Below, in pieces: positions 1-8,637 of a stretch of 64,000 bases of DNA (positions are counted from its first letter, which is position 1; every line of letters begins with the position of its first letter). A program made the translations under genes and the position numbers. Under the pieces are notes generated by a model, which did no database searches, was not told where the DNA came from, and saw only the letters and a list, made by a program, of their open reading frames with translations. Source of the DNA: VGTK01 sp046327915 (GTDB lineage: Bacteria > Desulfobacterota > Binatia > UBA12015); assembly GCA_046327915.1 (NCBI GenBank), contig JAXLXO010000004.1, forward strand, positions 62,001-126,000. Direction: 5' to 3'.

Positions 1-169
1 CCGCGTCGTCGTCGCCGAGCGCGTCGAGCTTGCGCGTCAGCAGCGCGATCCGGCGCAGCCCGAGCTCGCGCAGCAGCGCCACGTCCTGCGCGAACGGCCA
101 CGTGATCATCGACGCCGAGTTGACGACGATGCGCGGGTGCCAGGGTCCGCTCGTTCCGCCGGCGCTCAT
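1..169 (-). CDS. Partial protein, possibly sugar phosphate isomerase/epimerase-like (N-terminus only)
   Basis: An open frame runs from an ATG at 169 leftwards off the window edge, so only about 56 N-terminal residues are visible. They read like the first strand and helix of a TIM-barrel sugar isomerase/epimerase: a beta-strand (RIVVNSASM), then a helix (DVALLRELGLRRIALL). No catalytic residue is visible in this piece. It is divergent from the GST-like gene that starts at 261. The family call is an inference from a short fragment; another TIM-barrel protein is equally possible. Confidence 0.4.
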   Translation of the reverse strand, partial: MSAGGTSGPWHPRIVVNSASMITWPFAQDVALLRELGLRRIALLTRKLDALGDDDA

Positions 170-260
170 GACGGGCGCATCCTGACGGAAGGCGCGCCTC
201 GAGAGCAACCGCCCGGACGGCGCGATCGCGGCGCTTGCCGGGCGGCGCCGGCTCTGGTTC

Positions 261-1382
261 GTGAGCGCCGTGAGCCACCCGCAATCGAACGCACCGCTCG
301 TCGTCTACGGGACCGACTGCTCGTACTACACCGGCAAGCTCGAGACGTATCTGCGCGCAAAGGGCATCGCGTACCGGCTCGAGCCCTTCAACGAGCGCAA
401 CATGCGTCGTGCCGCGCGCCACACCGGCGTCGTGCAGATCCCGCAGGTCGAGTGCCCCGACGGCAGCTGGCTCGCCGACACGACGCCGATCCTCGCGTAC
501 TTCGAGCGCACGCGTCCCGAGCCGTCGTTCACGCCGCGCGATCCCGCGACCGCGTTCGCGAGCCTGCTGATCGAGGACTACGCCGACGAGTGGCTGTGGC
601 GTCCGGCGATGCACTACCGCTGGTCCTTCCCGACCACCGCGGCGCTGATGAGCGCCTGGCTCGCCGAGCACGTGAGCGAGCGGCGCGCGCCCGAGTGGCT
701 GAAGCGGCTCTACTGGCGGCGCCGGCAGCTCGGCACGTTCGTCGTCGGCGACGGCGTGACGCCGGCGACGCGCGTCGCGGTCGAGGCCGCGTACCTCGAC
801 GACACCCTCGCGACGCTCGAGCCCGTCTTCCTGGTCCGGCCGTTCATTCTCGGCGAGCGTCCGACCGCGGCCGACTTCGGCTTCATGGCGCCGCTGTTCC
901 GCCACTTCTTCAGCGATCCGGCGCCCGGCCGGATCATGCGCGAGCGCGCACCAGCGGTGCACGAGTGGGTGGCGCGGATGTGGAACCTGCGTCCGGAGCG
1001 CGTCGCGGCGATGCCGATGCCCGAGCGCATCCCCGACGACCTCGGTCGGCTCTTCGCCACGATCGCCGACGTGTATCTGCCGTACCTCGACGCGACCGCG
1101 GCCGCGTACGCGAACGGCGAGAAGCGCGTCACGTACGACGTGCGCGGCACGGCGATCACCGAGCCCGTCAAGCCCTACCGCGTCTGGTGCCGCGACCGCC
1201 TGCGCGACGCGCTCCTCGCGCTCGATGCCACGGCACGCGGCAGCGTGGAGCGCGCGCTCGGCGCGGCCGCCACCGCGCGTCTCACGACGCCATCAGCGAA
1301 GCCGGTCGAGAACCTGATCGCGGAGCTGCCGCTGACCGCACCGCCGAAGGCGAAGCCGGTCGACAGCTGGTGGCGGCGCTGA
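261..1382 (+). CDS. Glutathione S-transferase-fold protein
   Basis: This 373-residue protein begins with a thioredoxin-fold GST N-terminal domain (VVYGTDCSYYTGKLETYLRAK, then QIPQVECPDGSWLADTTPIL, which carries the cis-Pro and the 'D-T' glutathione-binding turn). A helical C-terminal domain follows. It is longer than a typical GST of about 210 residues, with roughly 140 extra C-terminal residues. A paralogue with the same layout lies at 17160-18266. The family conjugates or reduces small electrophiles with glutathione; the substrate cannot be told here. GTG at 261 is used; another in-frame GTG lies at 270 and no strong ribosome site separates them. Confidence 0.75.
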   Translation: MSAVSHPQSNAPLVVYGTDCSYYTGKLETYLRAKGIAYRLEPFNERNMRRAARHTGVVQIPQVECPDGSWLADTTPILAYFERTRPEPSFTPRDPATAFASLLIEDYADEWLWRPAMHYRWSFPTTAALMSAWLAEHVSERRAPEWLKRLYWRRRQLGTFVVGDGVTPATRVAVEAAYLDDTLATLEPVFLVRPFILGERPTAADFGFMAPLFRHFFSDPAPGRIMRERAPAVHEWVARMWNLRPERVAAMPMPERIPDDLGRLFATIADVYLPYLDATAAAYANGEKRVTYDVRGTAITEPVKPYRVWCRDRLRDALLALDATARGSVERALGAAATARLTTPSAKPVENLIAELPLTAPPKAKPVDSWWRR

Positions 1383-1496
1383 CGAGCGAGTGACGCTCTC
1401 GTGTCACGCCGCGGCTTGATTGACGTGCCGCGCCGGGGACAGCACGATGGATCCACGGCTGCGCACGGGCGCGGTTGTTGCTCGGAGGCGGACCCC

Positions 1497-3329
1497 GTGG
1501 CGACCATGCGTAGAAAGACCCCGCACGCGCTGCTGCAGCTCGCAGCCCTCCTGCTGACCACGACCGGAGCCGCGCTGGCCGCGGACCGGCCGATCCCGAC
1601 CGACCGGCTGGTGGTGCGCGACGTGGCGCACCCGCAAGGCCCGAAGCTGCGCTTCGCCGCGGACGCGGTGCCCGCGCTCGCGCCGGGCGCACTCGCCGAC
1701 CCGCGCACGACCGGCGGACGGCTCGAGGTCGTCGGCACCGGCGACGGCGACGGCGCGACCGGCGTGATCCCGCTGCCGCCGGGTCTGTGGTCGCCGCTCG
1801 GGCCGATCGGCGCGCCGACCGGCTACCAGTACGTCGACCCGGCGCGCGGCTCTGGCGTCAAGCGCATCATCGTCAGGACCGGCACGCCGGGCAGCCTGGT
1901 GATCGTCGGCGGCACCGCCGCGCTGCCGTATCTGGTCACGCAGGCGCAGTCGGCGATCGACGTGCGGCTGACCATCGGCGACGACGTCTACTGCGCACGC
2001 CTCGAGAGCTTCGGCGCGAACGGCAACCACCGCGTGGTCGGAACGGGTGCCGCGGCTCCGGCGTCGTGCGCTGCGCGCGTCGTGCGCTGCGGCAATCGCG
2101 TCGCCGAGGGCAGCGAGGACTGCGACGACGGCAACGCGTCGTCGGCCGACGGCTGCACGACGTCGTGCGACCTCGTGTCGCGGAGTGCGGCCTGCGAGGG
2201 CGTGCCGGGTGCGATCGGCGACGCGGCCGCGGTCGAGCTCGTGACGGACCAGCTCGACACACCGACCTTCGCGTCCGCACCGCCGCTCGATCCGCACCGG
2301 CTGTTCGTCACCGAGCAGGCGGGACGCATCCGCGTGATCGAGGACGGCGTGCTGCGGACCGATCCGTTCCTGTCGATCACCGCCGACGTGCTCTGCTGCG
2401 GCGAGCGCGGCCTGCTGAGCGTCGCGTTCCACCCCGACTACGCGAGCAACCGGCGCTTCTTCGTCTACTACATCGACAACGACGGCAGCATCGTGATCGC
2501 GCGCTACGAGGCGACGGCCGATCCGAACGTCGCCGATCCGGCGTCGCGGCGCGTGCTGCTGCGCATCCCGCACCCGACCTACGGCAATCACAACGGCGGG
2601 CAGCTCGCGTTCGGTCCCGATGGCTACCTCTACGTCGGCACCGGCGACGGCGGCGGTGGCGGCGATCCCGACGAGAACGCGCAGGATCCGACGCGCCTGC
2701 TCGGCAAGCTGCTGCGTATCGACGTCGACGTGGACGTGCGTCCGTGGCGCGGCGTCCCGCCCGACAATCCGAACGCGAGCGGCGGCGCGAAGGCGGGACT
2801 CGTGTGGGCGACCGGCCTGCGCAACCCGTGGCGCTTCGGCTTCGATCGCGGCACCGGCGACCTCTACGTCGCCGACGTCGGACAGGGCAGCATCGAGGAG
2901 ATCGACGTGCAGCCGGCGGCGAGCACGGGCGGCGAGAACTACGGCTGGGACGTCTTCGAGGGCTCGCAGTGCAACGAGCCGACGCGACCCGCGACCGAGT
3001 GTCCGACGGACCTCACGCCGTACACGTTCCCCGTCCTCGAGTACGACCACGGACAGGGCTGCGCGGTGACCGGTGGCTACGTGTACCGCGGCTGCGCGCT
3101 GCCCGACCTGCGCGGGACCTACTTCTACTCCGACTACTGCAGCTCGTTCGTGCACTCGTTCCGCGGCGTCGCGGGCGGCGTCGCGCAGAACGAGCGCGAC
3201 TTCTCGACCGACCTCGAGCCCGCCGGCGCGCGCACGCTGAACAACGTCGTGTCGTTCGGCGAGGACGCGCGCGGCGAGATCTACCTCGTCGATCAGGACG
3301 GCGAGCTGTACCGCATCGTGCCGCCCTGA
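1497..3329 (+). CDS. Secreted PQQ-dependent sugar dehydrogenase-like protein with DUF4215 Cys-rich repeat
   Basis: The 610-residue product starts at GTG 1497, eight bases after a GGAGG at 1484-1488; ATG 1506 is the alternative. A signal peptide (RRKTPHALLQLAALLLTTTG) ends at ALA-AD. A middle segment holds one Myxococcus-type Cys repeat (CGNRVAEGSEDCDDGNASS, then DGCTTSC), and then a glucose/sorbosone dehydrogenase beta-propeller. Propeller landmarks are RLFVTEQAGRIRVIEDG, GLLSVAFHPDY, NHNGGQLAFGPDGYLYVGTG, TGLRNPWRFGFD and NYGWDVFEG. The family oxidises sugars with PQQ outside the cytoplasm. Whether this member binds PQQ is inferred. Several extra Cys in the propeller suggest disulfides, as expected of an exported protein. 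Confidence 0.82.
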   Translation: MATMRRKTPHALLQLAALLLTTTGAALAADRPIPTDRLVVRDVAHPQGPKLRFAADAVPALAPGALADPRTTGGRLEVVGTGDGDGATGVIPLPPGLWSPLGPIGAPTGYQYVDPARGSGVKRIIVRTGTPGSLVIVGGTAALPYLVTQAQSAIDVRLTIGDDVYCARLESFGANGNHRVVGTGAAAPASCAARVVRCGNRVAEGSEDCDDGNASSADGCTTSCDLVSRSAACEGVPGAIGDAAAVELVTDQLDTPTFASAPPLDPHRLFVTEQAGRIRVIEDGVLRTDPFLSITADVLCCGERGLLSVAFHPDYASNRRFFVYYIDNDGSIVIARYEATADPNVADPASRRVLLRIPHPTYGNHNGGQLAFGPDGYLYVGTGDGGGGGDPDENAQDPTRLLGKLLRIDVDVDVRPWRGVPPDNPNASGGAKAGLVWATGLRNPWRFGFDRGTGDLYVADVGQGSIEEIDVQPAASTGGENYGWDVFEGSQCNEPTRPATECPTDLTPYTFPVLEYDHGQGCAVTGGYVYRGCALPDLRGTYFYSDYCSSFVHSFRGVAGGVAQNERDFSTDLEPAGARTLNNVVSFGEDARGEIYLVDQDGELYRIVPP

Positions 3330-3345
3330 CGGCGCGGCATCCGGC

Positions 3346-4110
3346 TCACGCGCGCTCGGCGAGCACTTCCAGCAGCCGCGCGCGCTGCGCCGGACCGACG
3401 TCCATGCTCGCGAAGTAGGCGTCGACCGAGCGCCACTCGCGGTGCACGACGTCGAGCGCGGTCGCGAGATACGACGCGTCGACGCCCTTCAGCGCCGCGA
3501 TCACGCCGGGATCCGGCGCGGCCGCGAGCAGCTGCGCGATCGGCGACGACGACTCGCGTCGATAGCCGTGCGGTGCGGCGCCCTCGTAGGCGGACAGCAG
3601 ATAGTCGTCGAGGACCGCGTCCTCGCGCGCGCCGAGGAAGAGCAGCAGCAGCGCGAGCAGGACGCCGGTGCGATCCTTGCCCGCAGTGCAGTGCACCAGC
3701 ACCGGCACGCGGCCGTCGTAGAGCGCCTCGAGCAGCACCGGCCAGTGCGCGCGCAGGGCGGCCGGCATCGCGGCGTAGATCGCGCGCATCGCGTCCTTCG
3801 CGCCGTCGGCGTCGGGACGCTCCTTCAGGAGCCCGAAGGCGCGGCTCGCCTCGTCCGCGAAGTCGTTCGCGAGGTCGAGACGCAGCAGCTGCGCCTCGAC
3901 GCAGTCGTGCATGCCGTCCTGCCGCTCGGGCTCCGAGCGCAGGTCGCAGACGAGACGGATGCCGAGCGCGCGCAGCGTGTCGCGGTGCGTGTCGTCGAGG
4001 CGCGCGGGGCCGGGGCCGCGATACAGCACGCGGTGCTTGACGCGATGTCCGCCCGCGAGCGGCAGGCCGCCGAGGTCGCGGAAGTTCAGATGGGAGAGCG
4101 TGGAGATCAC
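3346..4110 (-). CDS. Tyrosine/dual-specificity protein phosphatase (Y_phosphatase3 type)
   Basis: The 254-residue protein opens with the family's N-terminal NFRDLGGLP signature. It carries the P-loop VHCTAGKDRTG with the nucleophile at Cys141, which matches the C-x5-R catalytic loop. Arg and Asp follow in the expected context (CDLRSEPER upstream). Such enzymes hydrolyse phosphotyrosine or related phosphoesters, sometimes phosphoinositides. It shares a 4-base ATGA overlap with the SnoaL-like gene upstream on the same strand, so the two are probably translated together. The physiological substrate is unknown. Confidence 0.85.
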   Translation of the reverse strand: MISTLSHLNFRDLGGLPLAGGHRVKHRVLYRGPGPARLDDTHRDTLRALGIRLVCDLRSEPERQDGMHDCVEAQLLRLDLANDFADEASRAFGLLKERPDADGAKDAMRAIYAAMPAALRAHWPVLLEALYDGRVPVLVHCTAGKDRTGVLLALLLLFLGAREDAVLDDYLLSAYEGAAPHGYRRESSSPIAQLLAAAPDPGVIAALKGVDASYLATALDVVHREWRSVDAYFASMDVGPAQRARLLEVLAERA

Positions 4111-4508
4111 GATGTGCGCTCCGTGCGCGCGGGCGGGCTCACGAACCAGTTGTTCTCCTCGCGCAGGTCCTGGCTACGCCAGCCTTGCTTCGTGCGCACC
4201 ATGCGGTGGTGGTACCAGCCGCCGCAGTAGCTCAGGTCCTCGGCGCCGGGGAAGCGCATCGGGTTGTAGAACATCGCGCGCACGCGCGCGGTGTCACCGT
4301 CGAATTCGATCTCGACGTTGGTGATGTAGTGCTGCGTCATCGGGAACGGGGCGAGGCTCGCCTCGAGCCACTTCGCGACGGTCTCGCGGTCGCCCTCGAC
4401 GCCGCCGGCGGAGCGGTAGTCGACGTGCGCGTCTTCCGTGAATACGTCACGCCACAGCGCCCAGTCCTTCGTGTCGACGCCGCGCGCGTAGCGCGCGAGC
4501 AGCTCCAT
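4107..4508 (-). CDS. SnoaL-like / NTF2-fold protein
   Basis: The 133-residue product has the pattern of a SnoaL-like polyketide-cyclase/hydratase domain: a helical start (MELLARYARGVDTKDWALW), the core FTEDAHVDYRSAGG, and strands ending YHHRMVRTKQGWRSQDL. The ATG at 4508 cuts into the first helix. Upstream in frame lies DIREIGDRLEI, which fits the family, but only a CTG at 4544 is available there before a stop. That CTG has AAGGA seven bases in front of it. The gene overlaps the phosphatase start by ATGA. Members may be enzymes or binding proteins; no specific role can be assigned. Confidence 0.75.
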   Translation of the reverse strand: MELLARYARGVDTKDWALWRDVFTEDAHVDYRSAGGVEGDRETVAKWLEASLAPFPMTQHYITNVEIEFDGDTARVRAMFYNPMRFPGAEDLSYCGGWYHHRMVRTKQGWRSQDLREENNWFVSPPARTERTS

Positions 4509-4682
4509 GATCTCGAGGCGGTCGCCGATCTCCCGGATGTCCAGATGCTCGTCCTTTCACGGACTCGCGTCGCTCGCGGCGTGCGGTCCGACCGCACACC
4601 TTCCCATCCGGCGCGGGCGCGGGCAATGACGCGCCGAGCCTTTCGTTTGACGCACGCGGTACGGCCGCACTATCGACGGTCG

Positions 4683-5069
4683 ATGGATCGCACGCGCATC
4701 TTCCTGATCGTCAACGTCCTGCTGTGGCTGCCGTACGGGCTCTACTGCCTCGTGGCCCCGGGCGCGCTCGCCGAGGCCGCCGGCGTCGCCGCGACTTCGG
4801 CGACCGGAACCACCGAGCTGCGCGCGATGTACGGCGGTCTTCAGGCCGCGATCGGGCTGCTGGCGCTCGCGGCGCTGCTGCGGCGCGACCTGGAGCGCAC
4901 CGCGCTGACCGCGCTCGCGTTCCTCGCGCTGGGGCTGTTCACGGGGCGCCTCTTCGGCGCGTTCAACGACGGCGGGCTTTCGGGCTACACGATCGGCGCA
5001 CTGGTGCTGGAGAGCACGCTGACGGTGCTGTCGGTGCGCTTCCTGCAGCGGCTGCCCGAGGCCGTCTGA
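4683..5069 (+). CDS. Small DUF4345-like membrane protein
   Basis: This 128-residue protein has four predicted membrane helices, including IFLIVNVLLWLPYGLYCL near the N-terminus, then LQAAIGLLALAALL, ALTALAFLALGLFTG and TIGALVLESTLTVLSV. The motif TELRAMYGGLQAAIG between the first two helices is typical of DUF4345-type proteins. Its role is unknown. The ATG at 4683 directly precedes the first hydrophobic segment; the longer frame upstream has no membrane-protein character. Confidence 0.7.
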   Translation: MDRTRIFLIVNVLLWLPYGLYCLVAPGALAEAAGVAATSATGTTELRAMYGGLQAAIGLLALAALLRRDLERTALTALAFLALGLFTGRLFGAFNDGGLSGYTIGALVLESTLTVLSVRFLQRLPEAV

Positions 5070-5154
5070 CGACCAACCCGGGACGCGACACGAGCGTCAC
5101 GCATCGTTGACGCACGGTCGCGCGCCGTCGTATCCGGGGAGGAGGCTCGCCGCC

Positions 5155-5718
5155 ATGAACGCCCCCGCCGCACCCAAGCGCCGCATCACGATCCGCCGCC
5201 CGACTGCGGACTTCACCGAGGAGCGCGGAGCACCGTCGTTCGAGCTCGGAAGAAGGATCGCCGGCGTCCGCGTCGGCATCCGGCACGACGGGACCTGGCG
5301 CTCGTGGCAGTACGTCGCGCGCGTGTGGGCCGAGCTGCTGCGCCGCGATGGCGCGATCCCGGTCCTGCTGCAGACGGGCGAGCGCACCGGCCCTGAGGGC
5401 GAGAGGACGCGCGCCGATCTCGAGGCTTGGCACGGCGAGATCGACTGCGCGGTGTCGGGGCTCGGCACCTGCGGCTCGTGCACGATGTGGAGCGTGCGCG
5501 ACGCGATCGGCGTGGAGGCGAAGGGCAAGCCCGTCGCGGCCGCGATCTGCGAGGAGTTCGTCGGGCACGCGCGCACCACGGCGTCGTTCCTCGGACATCC
5601 CGAGCTGAAGGTCCTCGTCCTGCCCTACCCGCTCGAGACGCTCTCCGAAGCGGAGCTGCAGCCGATCGCCGAGGAGTACTATCCGAAGTTCCTCGCACTC
5701 CTCGGGGCCGAGCGGTGA
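5155..5718 (+). CDS. UGSC-family thiol protein (cysteine form, CGSC)
   Basis: The 187-residue protein carries GLGTCGSCTMWSVRDA, with the CGSC motif at Cys106-Gly-Ser-Cys109. This matches the UGSC family, first noticed as selenoproteins in metagenomes, in which the first position is selenocysteine; here it is a normal Cys codon. The motif sits after a beta-strand, as in thiol redox proteins. An in-frame ATG at 5155 is preceded by GGAGG (5139-5143). Its stop overlaps the GTG start of the next gene, which suggests a two-protein unit. The reaction is not known; a thiol-disulfide or metal-binding role is inferred. Confidence 0.7.
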   Translation: MNAPAAPKRRITIRRPTADFTEERGAPSFELGRRIAGVRVGIRHDGTWRSWQYVARVWAELLRRDGAIPVLLQTGERTGPEGERTRADLEAWHGEIDCAVSGLGTCGSCTMWSVRDAIGVEAKGKPVAAAICEEFVGHARTTASFLGHPELKVLVLPYPLETLSEAELQPIAEEYYPKFLALLGAER

Positions 5719-7031
5719 GCGACGCGCTCACGCGTCCGACGCTCGAGATCGACGACGACCCCGAAGCCTTCTTCGAGCTGTCGCTCGCCGAAGGCTGGGG
5801 CGACGGCGCGCCGCTGCTGCCGCCGACCGACGAGCGCGTCGAGGCGCTGCTCGCGGCGACAGCGCTCGCGCCGTCGCACGTGATCGGCAAGCTGCCGCCG
5901 CGCCACGGCGTCGCGACGGTCGAGCTGGTGGCGATCAACTCGGCGATGGCTGGCGTCGAGCCGGCGGCGTTTCCGCTGGTGATCGCCGCGCTCGAGGCGC
6001 TGGTGCGGCCCGAGTTCAACGCGATCGCGCTCACGACGACGACGTCGAGCGTGCACCCCGCGCTGATCGTGAACGGACCGTCGCGCGACAAGCTCAGGAT
6101 CGACTACGATGCGGGCTGCCTCGGCGGCGCCGCGGGACGCGGCTCGATGACCATCGGACGCGCGTTGTCGCTGTGCCTGCGCAACGTCGGCGGGCAGCGC
6201 ACGGGGGCGACGTCGCGCAGCGTCTTCGGACAGCCCGCGCGCTTCGGGCAGTGCTTCGCCGAGTGGGAGGAGCGCTCGCCGTGGCCGACGCTCGCCGAGC
6301 GTCAGGGCTTCGCGCGCGATCGCGACGTCGTCACGCTGCACGGCAGCAAGGGCAACTTCCCGGTCGCCGACACCAACAACGACGACCCGCGCGACCTCGC
6401 GTACATGCTCGCGAAGTGCATCGCGTACCCGCTCAGCAACTACTACCTCGAGCTGACCGGCGACTGCGGGCAGATCGTCGTGGTGATCAACCCGATGTGG
6501 GCCGCGCGCTTCGCGAAGGCGTTCGACGGCATCGCGTCGTTCCAGGAGTACCTGCGCGAGCACGCGTGGCAGCCGATCGACCTGTGGCGTCCGGCCAATC
6601 AGGAGGTCCTGCGCAGGAAGAGCCGCGTCGACGCGCAGGGCCGCGTGTATCTCGTCAATCGCCCCGAGCAGCTGGTGCCGGTCGTCGCAGGCGGGCTCGG
6701 CTCGCTGCACGCGATGTTCCTGCCGAGCTGGTGTCAGAGCGAGATGCAGAGCGCCGCGGTGCACGGCGCCACGTGGACGTCCGAGCTGCTCGAAGCGGCA
6801 CTCGACGAGGCGCGCGCGCTGGTGCGCAGCGACGGCGCCGACCTCCTGCTGGTCGAGGCCGACGCGGCGACGGCGCGCGTGGTGCTGAAGCTCGACGTCG
6901 GCGACGAGACCTGCGCCACCGGCGCGTGCGTCATGCCGGGCGAGGCGCTGCGTCCGATGATCGCCGACGTGCTGTCACGCCGGCTGCGCGGTGCGCTGGA
7001 TCTGCGGCTGATCGACCCGCGCGCGTCCTGA
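5715..7031 (+). CDS. Partner of UGSC protein: unknown enzyme-like domain with NifU-like C-terminus
   Basis: The 438-residue protein begins at GTG 5715, overlapping the upstream stop (GTGA). Residues 1 to about 350 form a conserved-looking alpha/beta domain I cannot name, with glycine-rich GCLGGAAGRGSMTIGRALSLC. The last 80 residues resemble a NifU C-terminal scaffold domain (helix DEARALVRSDGADLLLVE, then a Cys turn and PMIADVLSRRL). The NifU CxxC is not intact: the turn reads C400-ATGA-C405. Linkage with a CGSC protein suggests thiol or Fe-S chemistry, which is an inference. Confidence 0.6.
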   Translation: MSDALTRPTLEIDDDPEAFFELSLAEGWGDGAPLLPPTDERVEALLAATALAPSHVIGKLPPRHGVATVELVAINSAMAGVEPAAFPLVIAALEALVRPEFNAIALTTTTSSVHPALIVNGPSRDKLRIDYDAGCLGGAAGRGSMTIGRALSLCLRNVGGQRTGATSRSVFGQPARFGQCFAEWEERSPWPTLAERQGFARDRDVVTLHGSKGNFPVADTNNDDPRDLAYMLAKCIAYPLSNYYLELTGDCGQIVVVINPMWAARFAKAFDGIASFQEYLREHAWQPIDLWRPANQEVLRRKSRVDAQGRVYLVNRPEQLVPVVAGGLGSLHAMFLPSWCQSEMQSAAVHGATWTSELLEAALDEARALVRSDGADLLLVEADAATARVVLKLDVGDETCATGACVMPGEALRPMIADVLSRRLRGALDLRLIDPRAS

Positions 7032-7092
7032 ACGCACGCGCCGCGCCGAATCGGCATCGCACGAGGCGACACCGACCCGGCGCGGACGCGGC

Positions 7093-7989
7093 TCAGAAGA
7101 TCACGATCGAGACCGGACCGTTGGTGCCGTTGAGGATGCCGAGGTTCTCGGTCGCGCGGCGGACGCGAAACTGCGTCGCGCTGATCGGATCGATCGTCAC
7201 GTTGACGTCGTTGGTCGTGATCGAGTCGTTGTCGATGCCCGTCGCCAGGATGAACCGGCTGCTGATCGTGAACGGCGCGGTCACGATGCACTGCCCGGGT
7301 GCTGCGATCCCGGCGCCCGCCACGGTGAACGCTCCGGTGTTGGTGGTGTTGAAGAAGCGCGTGATCGACGGGCTGTTGTCGCACTCGATCACGAGCGCGG
7401 CCTTCACCACGCCGCCGGTCGTCGCGTCCTGACGGATGCCGTCGTGCAGGACGAGATCACCCGAGATGTCGGCGCCGCCGAACTGCGAGATCAGCCGCGA
7501 CTGCGCGCACACGTCGCCGCCGCCGCAGCCCGGCACGCCGAAGCCGGTGTCGATCTGGATCGCCCGCAGAGGCCCGGTCATCGTGTCGCCGCTCTTCGAG
7601 ACGAAGCCCGAGCCGACGGTGCGAAGACCCGGCGTGCAGCCCTTGATGAACGCGGAGCACGCGCCGAAGCCGTCGGCGAGAAAGACCGTGCACAGCTCGG
7701 GCGGCGTGATGCGCTGCGCGCCCGAGCCGAGCTCGCACTTGCTCGCGGTGCCGTTGGCGACGCACGTCGCGGCGTTGGCGAGGGCCTTGTTCTCCTGGCC
7801 GAGAGCGTTGCCCCACAGGAGCGTGCCGCTGACGCCCTTCGCGGAGACCTGGATGGCGCCGTCCTTGGAGTTGATCTTGGCCTTGCACTTGTCGAGCGCA
7901 CGGGCGGGCTCGGCGGCAAGGCCGAGCGCGAGCAGTGCGGCGACGGTCGTCAGGACGAAGCGGGCGGTGGACAGGGTACGGGTATTCAT
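7093..7989 (-). CDS. Secreted protein of unknown function
   Basis: The 298-residue protein has a clear signal peptide (FVLTTVAALLALGLAAEPARA) and then a Cys-containing, Gly/Ser/Thr-rich body consistent with beta structure. One segment (KSGDTMTGPLRAIQID) resembles a phage tail-fibre style 'GDTMTGPL' motif. The start ATG follows AAGGAGG at an ideal distance. I do not recognise the family. Three 11-base direct repeats about 90 bases upstream may control it. Confidence 0.6.
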   Translation of the reverse strand: MNTRTLSTARFVLTTVAALLALGLAAEPARALDKCKAKINSKDGAIQVSAKGVSGTLLWGNALGQENKALANAATCVANGTASKCELGSGAQRITPPELCTVFLADGFGACSAFIKGCTPGLRTVGSGFVSKSGDTMTGPLRAIQIDTGFGVPGCGGGDVCAQSRLISQFGGADISGDLVLHDGIRQDATTGGVVKAALVIECDNSPSITRFFNTTNTGAFTVAGAGIAAPGQCIVTAPFTISSRFILATGIDNDSITTNDVNVTIDPISATQFRVRRATENLGILNGTNGPVSIVIF

Positions 7990-8319
7990 CGCGGACCTCC
8001 TTCGGGTGTGAGGGCAGCGAGGTTTTCGTCGCTGCCGTTGCCCGGGAGCTACGCGGCCGCGTCGGGGCAGTCCTAAACGGTCGGTAACCGTTCGGTAATG
8101 GTTCGGTGAGCGGCCAGGCGTCGTGCCGGGGTCCAGGCGGCGCCGGAATCCGGCCGCCCCGGGGAACGCCTTCGTTCACCAGGCTCCACGATGCCGTTCG
8201 GGCCCCAGCTCGCTGCGGAAGATCGCCGGCCCCGCCGCCCAGGTGCGGCAGTCGACCTCACGGCATGCCTGCTGCTCCCGCTCCTTGTCGTCGCACGGTG
8301 CACCGAGTAGCTTCGGGGC
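7990..8319. other. 330-base intergenic region between divergent genes
   Basis: No convincing coding frame is present here. It separates the secreted protein (minus strand) from the MntA/HepT module (plus strand). Its only clear structure is the 11-base-period repeat at 8080-8110. It should hold the promoters of both flanking transcripts; no confident -10/-35 pair stands out. Confidence 0.5.
8080..8110 (-). promoter_or_regulatory. Three direct repeats with 11-base period, possible response-regulator site
   Basis: On the minus strand the sequence reads TCACCGAACCA, TTACCGAACGG and TTACCGACCGT end to end, giving the consensus TNACCGANCNN three times with exactly one helical turn between copies. 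OmpR/PhoB-family regulators bind tandem repeats with this spacing. The site lies about 90 bases upstream of the secreted-protein start at 7989. The regulator is not known. Confidence 0.45.
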
Positions 8320-8637
8320 GTGCGGGCCGACGAGTCGAACCGGGTTGCCTGCGAGGCACTCGAAGAAGCACGCGAGATCGTGCGTCGTGAGCTCGCCGGG
8401 CTGCCCGTCGAGGTCTACCTCTTCGGCTCGCGTGCCACCGGCACCGCGAGAGCGAGCTCCGATCTCGACATCGGCATCCTGCCGACCGGCCCGGTTCCCG
8501 CGGACACACTCGCCAGGCTCCACGAGACCTTCGAGGACAGCACGATTCCCTACGAGGTCGACGTGGTCGACCTGTCGCGCGTCACTCCCGAGTTCCGCGA
8601 GCGCGTCCAGCGGGAAGGTCAGCGATGGGTCGGCTGA
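8320..8637 (+). CDS. mntA: MntA-like nucleotidyltransferase antitoxin
   Basis: The 105-residue protein is a minimal nucleotidyltransferase: LFGSRATGTARASSDLDIGI contains GS at residues 36-37 and the metal-binding pair Asp48-x-Asp50. In MntA/HepT systems this enzyme transfers AMP to the HEPN toxin and silences it. It overlaps the HEPN gene by 13 bases, which fits co-translation. The start is GTG 8320. The family assignment is strong; the antitoxin role is inferred from the partner. Confidence 0.82.
   Translation: MRADESNRVACEALEEAREIVRRELAGLPVEVYLFGSRATGTARASSDLDIGILPTGPVPADTLARLHETFEDSTIPYEVDVVDLSRVTPEFRERVQREGQRWVG

Noticed and set aside
1404..3155. A 583-codon antisense frame opposite the sugar dehydrogenase
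   Set aside because: No signal, no domain and composition typical of a shadow frame; the plus strand carries a clear signal peptide and domain motifs.
8325..8345. Minus-strand GGTTCGACTC resembling a tRNA T-loop
   Set aside because: No acceptor, D or anticodon stem can be found around it, and it lies inside the mntA-like gene.
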